A stretch of DNA of 64,000 nt from Mediterranea massiliensis (lineage in GTDB: Bacteria > Bacteroidota > Bacteroidia > Bacteroidales > Bacteroidaceae), in assembly GCF_900128475.1 (NCBI RefSeq), contig NZ_LT635838.1, positions 145,803 through 209,802 of the forward strand, in the 5' to 3' direction. A program made the position numbers and the translations under genes. The notes below the pieces were generated by a model. It was not told where the DNA came from, made no database searches, and was given only the letters and a program-made list of their open reading frames with translations. Every line of letters starts with the position of its first letter. Position 1 is the first letter of the stretch. Shown here one piece after another: positions 59,014 through 64,000 of the stretch.

Positions 59014-60651
59014 ATGATAAGCATAGACGGACTGGCCGTAGAATTTGGCGGCACCACCCTGTTCAGTGACATATCCTTCGTCATCAACGAGAAAGACCGC
59101 ATCGCCCTCATGGGCAAGAACGGAGCGGGCAAAAGCACCCTGCTGAAGATTCTGGCCGGCGTGCGCCAGCCTACCCGCGGCAAGGTTTCGGCGCCCAAGG
59201 ACTGCGTCATTGCCTACCTGCCCCAGCACCTGATGACCGAAGACGGACGTACCGTGTTCGAAGAAGCCGCCCAGGCCTTCGCCCACCTGCACGAAATGGA
59301 GGCCGAGATAGACCGCCTGAACAAGGAACTGGAGACACGCACCGACTACGAGAGCGACAGCTACATGGAGCTCATCGAACGGGTGTCGGCCCTGAGCGAG
59401 AAGTTCTACGCCATCGATGCCACCAACTACGAGGAAGATGTGGAGAAGACCTTGCTGGGCCTCGGCTTCGAGCGGACGGACTTCAACCGACCGACGAGCG
59501 ACTTCAGCGGCGGATGGCGCATGCGCATCGAGCTGGCCAAGCTGCTCCTGCAGAAGCCCGACGTGCTACTCCTCGACGAGCCCACCAACCACCTCGACAT
59601 CGAGTCCATCCAGTGGCTCGAAGACTTCCTCATCAGCAACGGCAAGGCAGTGGTAGTCATCAGCCATGACCGCAAGTTCGTGGACAACATCACCACCCGC
59701 ACCATCGAGGTAACGATGGGCCGCATCTACGACTACAAGGTGAACTACTCCAAATACCTCGAACTGCGCAAGGAACGCCGCGAACAGCAGCAGAAGGCCT
59801 ACGACGAACAGCAGAAGTTCATTGCCGAGACGAAGGAGTTCATCGAACGCTTCAAGGGAACCTACTCCAAGACCCTGCAGGTGCAGAGCCGCGTAAAGAT
59901 GCTGGAGAAGCTGGAGCTGCTCGAAGTGGACGAAGAAGACACCTCGGCCCTGCGCCTCAAATTTCCCCCGTCGCCCCGCTCGGGCACCTACCCCGTCATC
60001 ATGGAAGGCGTAGGCAAGACGTATGGCGACCACGTGGTATTCAAGAACGCGACGCTCACCATCGAGCGTGGCGACAAGGTGGCCTTCGTGGGCCGCAACG
60101 GCGAGGGAAAGTCCACACTGGTGAAGTGCATCATGGGCGAGATTGAGCACGAAGGCACCCTGACGCTGGGGCACAAAGTGCAGATAGGCTACTTCGCCCA
60201 GAACCAGGCCTCCCTGCTCGACGAGAACCTGACCGTCTTCCAGACCATCGACGACGTGGCCAAGGGCGAGATACGCAACAAGATACGCGACCTGCTGGGC
60301 GCCTTCATGTTCGGCAGCCCCGAAGCCTCGATGAAGAAGGTCAAGGTACTCTCCGGCGGCGAACGCACCCGCCTGGCCATGATCAGGCTGCTGCTCGAAC
60401 CCGTGAACCTGCTCATTCTGGACGAGCCCACCAACCACCTCGACCTCAAGACCAAGGACATCCTGAAGCAGGCGCTGATGGACTTCGACGGCACGCTGAT
60501 TGTCGTCAGCCACGACCGCGACTTCCTCGACGGCCTGGTGAGCAAAGTCTATGAGTTCGGCCACCAGCGCGTCCGCGAACACCTCTGTGGTGTCTACGAA
60601 TTCCTGGAGAAGAAAAAAATGGAGTCGCTCAGCGAACTGGAAAAGAAATAA
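59014..60651 (+). CDS. ABC-F family ATPase
   Basis: Translation-associated ATPase of 545 aa with two nucleotide-binding domains. Walker A is MGKNGAGKSTLL and VGRNGEGKSTLV; signatures are FSGGWRMRIELAKLLL and LSGGERTRLAMI; Walker B boxes are VLLLDEPTNHLD and LLILDEPTNHLD. The linker YDYKVNYSKYLELRKERREQQQKAYDEQQKF is long and charged as in YdiF/YkpA-type members. It differs from the ABC-F protein at 32936 in lacking the long C-terminal coil. It starts 47 bp after the 22-bp array. Confidence 0.92.
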   Translation: MISIDGLAVEFGGTTLFSDISFVINEKDRIALMGKNGAGKSTLLKILAGVRQPTRGKVSAPKDCVIAYLPQHLMTEDGRTVFEEAAQAFAHLHEMEAEIDRLNKELETRTDYESDSYMELIERVSALSEKFYAIDATNYEEDVEKTLLGLGFERTDFNRPTSDFSGGWRMRIELAKLLLQKPDVLLLDEPTNHLDIESIQWLEDFLISNGKAVVVISHDRKFVDNITTRTIEVTMGRIYDYKVNYSKYLELRKERREQQQKAYDEQQKFIAETKEFIERFKGTYSKTLQVQSRVKMLEKLELLEVDEEDTSALRLKFPPSPRSGTYPVIMEGVGKTYGDHVVFKNATLTIERGDKVAFVGRNGEGKSTLVKCIMGEIEHEGTLTLGHKVQIGYFAQNQASLLDENLTVFQTIDDVAKGEIRNKIRDLLGAFMFGSPEASMKKVKVLSGGERTRLAMIRLLLEPVNLLILDEPTNHLDLKTKDILKQALMDFDGTLIVVSHDRDFLDGLVSKVYEFGHQRVREHLCGVYEFLEKKKMESLSELEKK

Positions 60652-60655
60652 TTCC

Positions 60656-60663
60656 TATCTTTG
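60656..60663 (+). promoter_or_regulatory. -7 box (TATCTTTG) before the metal efflux operon
   Basis: Matches TAnnTTTG, 21 bp before ATG 60685, overlapping the end of the ABC-F gene by none. The -33 element is unclear. Confidence 0.5.
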
Positions 60664-60684
60664 CGCAACTACACGCCGAACGCT

Positions 60685-61107
60685 ATGATGATACGGAAAC
60701 CCTATACGACCGCACTGCTGCTCCTGCTCAGCATTCTGATGCTGGCCGTGCCCGTCGTGCCCCATCATCATCATGGCAGCGAGGCCATCTGCCTGAAGAA
60801 CGACCTGCACACCGGCTGTAGTGAGGCCACCCACTCTCATCACCATCCGGCAGGCCACCCCAACTGCTGCCACGACAAGGGCTGCCTCACCCATCAGTTC
60901 GTCCAGCGTACACCGCGGGTGGAGCGTCAGACTCCCCAGCCGCGCCCTGTCCTGCTGCCGGCCGACTTCAGCACCTTCCTCAAGGCACTGAGTCCTTACA
61001 GCGAACAACCATCCGTCACTTTATACTCACCCTACGTCGAGTCCCTGCACAGCATCCGCGTTGTCTGTGCCTCAGGGCTGCGGGCTCCCCCTTCTGTTCT
61101 TGCCTGA
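60685..61107 (+). CDS. Small exported His/Cys-rich protein before metal efflux genes
   Basis: Protein of 140 aa with an N-terminal hydrophobic segment (TTALLLLLSILMLAVPVV) directly followed by metal-binding clusters: PHHHHG, SHHHPAGHPNCCHDKGC and several Cys. The C-terminal third (FLKALSPYSEQPSVTLYSPYVESLHSIRV) is not His-rich. It stands first before the RND adaptor and pump genes, so a periplasmic metal chaperone or sensor role is a fair inference. I do not recognise a named family. ATG 60685 or 60688 starts it; an upstream TTG lies in the -7 box. Confidence 0.65.
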   Translation: MMIRKPYTTALLLLLSILMLAVPVVPHHHHGSEAICLKNDLHTGCSEATHSHHHPAGHPNCCHDKGCLTHQFVQRTPRVERQTPQPRPVLLPADFSTFLKALSPYSEQPSVTLYSPYVESLHSIRVVCASGLRAPPSVLA

Positions 61108-61158
61108 CGTTCGCAGTGTGCTTCTGCACATTGCAACCCGGTTGCACCCCGATGTCAC

Positions 61159-61166
61159 TACCTTTG
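61159..61166 (+). promoter_or_regulatory. -7 box (TACCTTTG) before the RND adaptor gene
   Basis: Matches TAnnTTTG, 53 bp before ATG 61220; the -33 element is unclear. The adaptor and pump genes may thus be transcribed apart from the His-rich gene. Confidence 0.5.
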
Positions 61167-61219
61167 CAGCCGGAAAGCATATTCTTTCAATACAGCAAGA
61201 ACTTAATCCACATCTATCA

Positions 61220-62440
61220 ATGAAAAAACTGATATTATTGGGAGTCCTCGTCGCATGGTCATTGGGCTCCTGCAACAGTCGGTCCGACCACGGACACGAT
61301 GAACACGACCATGTCACCGAAGCCCATAACCACGAACAGCATGCGCTGGAAGAAGAAGGCCACAGTCACGACCACGAAGGCGATGCACACGCCGAAGCCA
61401 CCCACGCCGAAGGCACCTCGGACGAAATTGTCATGCCGCCCGCCAAGGCACAGGCCGCAGGCGTAGAAACCGGTGTGGTGGAAGCCGGGAGCTTCACCCA
61501 AGTCATCAAGACCAGCGGGCAGGTACTGGCTGCCCAAGGCGACGAGCGGGTAGCCGTAGCCCCGGTAGCGGGTGTCGTATCGTTCAAGGGAAAGGTGACC
61601 GAAGGCATGAGCGTCCGCGAAGGCATGGCCCTCGTCCTGCTCTCGTCGGGCAACATCGCCGAAGGCGACCCCGTCCAGAAAGCCCGCGTGGCCTACGAGG
61701 TGTCGAAGAAGGAATACGAACGTATGCAGGCACTTGTGGAAAGCCGCATCGTTTCCGAGAAAGAGTTTGCACAGGCCAAGCAGGCGTATGAGAATGCCCG
61801 CATCAGCTATGAAGCCGTGGCCAAAAATCACTCCGACCGCGGACAGGCCGTCACCGCTCCCATCAGCGGCTACGTGAAAAGCCTGCTGGTCAAGGAAGGC
61901 GACTACGTCACCGTGGGCCAGCCGCTGGTGAGCATCACGCAGAACCGCCGCCTCTTCCTCCGTGCCGACGTGTCGGAGAAGTATTATTCCGCCCTGCCAA
62001 GCATCACTTCGGCCAACTTCTGCACCCCCTACAACGACAAGGTATATACATTAAAGGACCTCAACGGCCGCCTGCTGTCCTATGGAAAAGCCTCGGGTGA
62101 AGGCAGCTATTACCTCCCCGTGACTTTTGAATTCGACAACCGCGGCGACATCGTACCCGGTTCCTTCGTCGAAATCTACCTGCTGTCCCAGCCCATGGAG
62201 GGCGTCATCAGCGTACCCCGCTCGGCACTGACCGAGGAACAGGGCAGCTTCTACGTCTACCTGCAGCTGGACGAGGAGTGCTACCGCAGGCAGCTCGTTA
62301 CGCTGGGCGTCGACAACGGTGAACGTGTACAGATACTCAGCGGCCTGAAGCCCGGCGACCGCCTCGTCGTCCGTGGAGCCTACCAGGTGAAACTGGCCGG
62401 AGCGACAAACGCGATACCGGCACACAGCCATGAACACTAA
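61220..62440 (+). CDS. RND efflux periplasmic adaptor, metal type (CusB/CzcB-like)
   Basis: Membrane-fusion lipoprotein of 406 aa (LGSC lipobox, Cys17). A His- and acid-rich stretch follows (HGHDEHDHVTEAHNHEQH and GHSHDHEGDAHAEATH), marking a metal-type adaptor. The barrel-sandwich halves are visible in RVAVAPVAGVVSFKGKVTEGMSVREG and ITAPISGYVKSLLVKEGDYVTVGQPLV-like text, with a helical hairpin between them (KARVAYEVSKKEYERMQALVESRIVSEKE). The C-terminus ends in HSHEH. I chose ATG 61220, which opens the lipoprotein signal; a frame from 61061 overlaps the previous gene. It pairs with the pump gene 102 bp downstream. Confidence 0.9.
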   Translation: MKKLILLGVLVAWSLGSCNSRSDHGHDEHDHVTEAHNHEQHALEEEGHSHDHEGDAHAEATHAEGTSDEIVMPPAKAQAAGVETGVVEAGSFTQVIKTSGQVLAAQGDERVAVAPVAGVVSFKGKVTEGMSVREGMALVLLSSGNIAEGDPVQKARVAYEVSKKEYERMQALVESRIVSEKEFAQAKQAYENARISYEAVAKNHSDRGQAVTAPISGYVKSLLVKEGDYVTVGQPLVSITQNRRLFLRADVSEKYYSALPSITSANFCTPYNDKVYTLKDLNGRLLSYGKASGEGSYYLPVTFEFDNRGDIVPGSFVEIYLLSQPMEGVISVPRSALTEEQGSFYVYLQLDEECYRRQLVTLGVDNGERVQILSGLKPGDRLVVRGAYQVKLAGATNAIPAHSHEH

Positions 62441-62542
62441 AATTAAACGAAGAATGAAGAATGGAAGCTATGCTTCCCAATGAAGAATTTTCCATATACA
62501 AGATTCTTCGTTCTTCATTCTTAATTCTTCATTCAACAAGTT
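62441..62542. repeat. AT-rich intergenic repeat (ATTCTTCATT words) with small hairpin
   Basis: GAAGAATGAAGAAT near 62449-62462 faces ATTCTTCGTTCTTCATTC at 62503-62520 and TAATTCTTCATTC after it, and GGAAGC-TAT-GCTTCC forms a hairpin at 62463-62477. The same ATTCTTCATT words occur at 32897-32930 before the first ABC-F gene. Confidence 0.5.
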
Positions 62543-64000
62543 ATGCTCAACAAAATCATACATTTCTCCCTGCAGAACCGCATCCTGGTGCTGGTCGCCT
62601 CGGTGCTGTTGCTCATCGGCGGTACCTATACCGCCCTGCATACGGAAGTGGACGTGTTCCCCGACCTGACGGCTCCTACCGTGGTCGTCATGACCGAAGC
62701 CAACGGCATGGCTGCCGAAGAGGTGGAACAGCTTGTCACCTTCCCCATCGAAACTGCCGTCAACGGTGCCACACACGTGCGCCGCGTACGTTCCTCGTCC
62801 ACTCACAGTTTTTCCGTAGTCTGGGTCGAATTCGACTGGGACACGGACATCTACCTGGCCCGTCAGATTGTCAGTGAGAAGCTCTCGCTCGTGGCCGAAG
62901 AATTGCCGCCCAGTGTGGGCAAGCCGACGCTGGGCCCCCAGTCGTCCATCCTCGGCGAGATGCTGATTGTAGGTCTTACGGCCGATTCCACCTCCATGCT
63001 CGACCTGCGCACGCTGGCCGACTGGACCATCCGTCCGCGCCTCTTGTCGACCGGAGGCGTCGCACAAGTAGCCGTATTGGGCGGTGACATCAAGGAATAC
63101 CAAATACAGCTCGATCCCGAACGGATGCGTCACTACGGCGTAACGCTCGGCCAGGTGCTCGACGCTACCCGCGGCATGAACCTGAACGCCAACGGAGGCG
63201 TCATCTACGAATATGGCAACGAATACATCGTGCGCGGACTGACCGCCACAACGAATACGGAGTTGCTGGGCAAGACCGTAGTCAAATCAGCGACGAGTGA
63301 TGAGCTACAAGCTACAAGCGGTAGCGATAACAACTCGTCATTCGTAGCCCGTAGCTCGTCACTTCCAGTCCTACTGGAAGACGTGGCCGACGTACGCATC
63401 GGTGCGCAGACACCCAAGCTGGGCCTGGCCTCGGAGCGCGGCAAACCGGCCGTACTGCTCACCGTGACCAAGCAACCCGCCACCAGCACCCTGGACCTGA
63501 CGGCCAAGCTGGAAGCCTCGCTGAAAGACTTGCAGAAGAACCTGCCGCCCGACGTACATGTCTCCACCGACATCTTCCGCCAGAGCCGCTTCATCGAAAG
63601 CTCCATCGGCAACGTGAAAAAGTCGCTCGTCGAAGGAGGTATCTTCGTGGTCATCGTGCTGATCCTCTTCCTGGCCAACGTCCGCACCACCGTCATTTCG
63701 CTCGTCACCCTGCCCCTGTCACTGGTTGTCTCGCTGCTCGTGCTCCACTACATGGGCCTCACCATCAACACCATGAGCTTGGGCGGTATGGCCATCGCCA
63801 TCGGTTCGCTGGTCGATGATGCCATCGTCGACGTGGAGAACGTCTACCGCCGTCTGCACGAGAACCGCCTTCTGCCACCCGGACAGCAGCAATCCGTGCT
63901 GCAGGTTGTGTTCAACGCCTCGCGCGAGGTGCGCATGCCCATCCTCAACTCCACGCTCATCATCGTCGTCAGCTTCGTGCCCCTGTTCTTCCTGAGCGGC
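62543..64000 (+). CDS. Heavy-metal RND efflux pump (CusA/CzcA-like), 5' part
   Basis: Inner membrane proton-driven pump; 486 codons are present and the frame runs off the window, full members being about 1040 aa. It starts MLNKIIHFSLQNRILVLVAS (TM1), then VDVFPDLTAPTVVVMTEANGMAAEEVEQLVTFPIE. The periplasmic porter domains follow, then TM2-4 with the proton-relay region GGMAIAIGSLVDDAIVDVENV, typical of metal-type RND pumps. Residues about 252-274 are an extra segment coded by a palindromic repeat (63296-63363) in frame, between KTVVKSA and LPVLLEDVADV. The metal (Cu, Ag, Zn, Co or Cd) cannot be told from this part. Confidence 0.92.
   Translation, partial: MLNKIIHFSLQNRILVLVASVLLLIGGTYTALHTEVDVFPDLTAPTVVVMTEANGMAAEEVEQLVTFPIETAVNGATHVRRVRSSSTHSFSVVWVEFDWDTDIYLARQIVSEKLSLVAEELPPSVGKPTLGPQSSILGEMLIVGLTADSTSMLDLRTLADWTIRPRLLSTGGVAQVAVLGGDIKEYQIQLDPERMRHYGVTLGQVLDATRGMNLNANGGVIYEYGNEYIVRGLTATTNTELLGKTVVKSATSDELQATSGSDNNSSFVARSSSLPVLLEDVADVRIGAQTPKLGLASERGKPAVLLTVTKQPATSTLDLTAKLEASLKDLQKNLPPDVHVSTDIFRQSRFIESSIGNVKKSLVEGGIFVVIVLILFLANVRTTVISLVTLPLSLVVSLLVLHYMGLTINTMSLGGMAIAIGSLVDDAIVDVENVYRRLHENRLLPPGQQQSVLQVVFNASREVRMPILNSTLIIVVSFVPLFFLSG
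63296..63363. repeat. Palindromic repeat inserted in frame in the RND pump gene
   Basis: The left arm 63296-63315 (AGTGATGAGCTAC..GCTAC) and right arm 63344-63363 (GTAGC..GTAGCTCGTCACT) match as inverted repeats at 17 of 20 positions around a 28-nt loop. It codes a Ser/Thr-rich, low-complexity stretch where relatives have none. Confidence 0.75.

Noticed and set aside
62543-64000. Truncated RND pump as a pseudogene
   Set aside because: The frame is open to the last base, so it is cut by the window end and not by a mutation.

Overview
The window is a stretch of a gut-type Bacteroidales chromosome, most likely Bacteroides or a close relative. The evidence is a SusC/SusD pair with a hybrid two-component regulator, many promoters of the Bacteroides form (TTTG, about 20 bp, TAnnTTTG), GldE, tandem S46 dipeptidyl-peptidases, Bacteroides-type tryptophanase, and an inositol-lipid gene set in the same order as the one known from B. 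thetaiotaomicron. The species cannot be fixed from the sequence alone. Most coding DNA looks GC-rich; the first 1.6 kb, the insertion sequences and many intergenic stretches are AT-rich.

Layout. 1-1.6 kb holds two decayed genes: a retropepsin-like gene with an in-frame stop and a YdeI-like gene split by a 181-bp MITE. 1.7-9.9 kb carries an acyltransferase behind a duplicated promoter, a DUF4369 lipoprotein, an anaerobic sulfatase maturase, a DPP7-like and a DPP11-like peptidase, and a thioredoxin. At 9.94-11.26 kb and 36.28-37.60 kb lie two 1324-bp IS4-type elements in opposite orientation with apparently identical transposase products. Between them are two Ser-type sulfatases with a GH29 fucosidase, an M60-like mucinase, RNase G, a 30-aa ribosomal-type protein, HU, MutY, SSB, GldE, a phosphopantetheinyl transferase, tryptophanase behind a cobalamin riboswitch, an ECF sigma factor, a PhoB/PhoR-type pair, a transglutaminase-like protein, a DUF3805/3806 protein, an ABC-F protein, a PHP phosphatase and an exported thioredoxin. 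Right of the second IS come SusD, SusC and the hybrid regulator (37.7-47.8 kb), the inositol-lipid operon (47.8-51.7 kb), a sigma-54-type operon of TolC, response regulator and kinase (52-56.3 kb), CCA-adding enzyme, a lipoprotein, a second ABC-F protein, and the start of a metal RND efflux operon cut by the window end.

Main discovery. The 9-bp target duplications of the two IS copies are exchanged: ATCCATTAT lies left of copy 1 and (inverted) on the inner side of copy 2, while ATGGGTCCT lies on the inner side of copy 1 and (inverted) right of copy 2. This is the footprint expected if the 25-kb segment 11,262-36,276 was inverted by recombination between the two IS copies, or was misassembled that way. 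Turning it back puts the two thioredoxin genes side by side and puts sulfatase-fucosidase-sulfatase directly behind SusC-SusD in the same direction. A sulfated, fucosylated glycan (probably mucin) utilisation locus therefore appears to have been cut in two, its enzymes separated from their regulator and transporter.

Second theme. Six intergenic places carry short arrays with an exact 22- or 23-bp period and a short, mostly palindromic core. The core differs from site to site but the architecture is the same; I do not recognise this as a described family.

Further regulatory points are a cobalamin riboswitch followed by a terminator and no gene before tnaA, a sigma-54-like promoter with upstream palindromes at tolC, a promoter-to-terminator unit of about 60 nt that looks like a small RNA, and a palindromic repeat inserted in frame inside the metal efflux pump gene.
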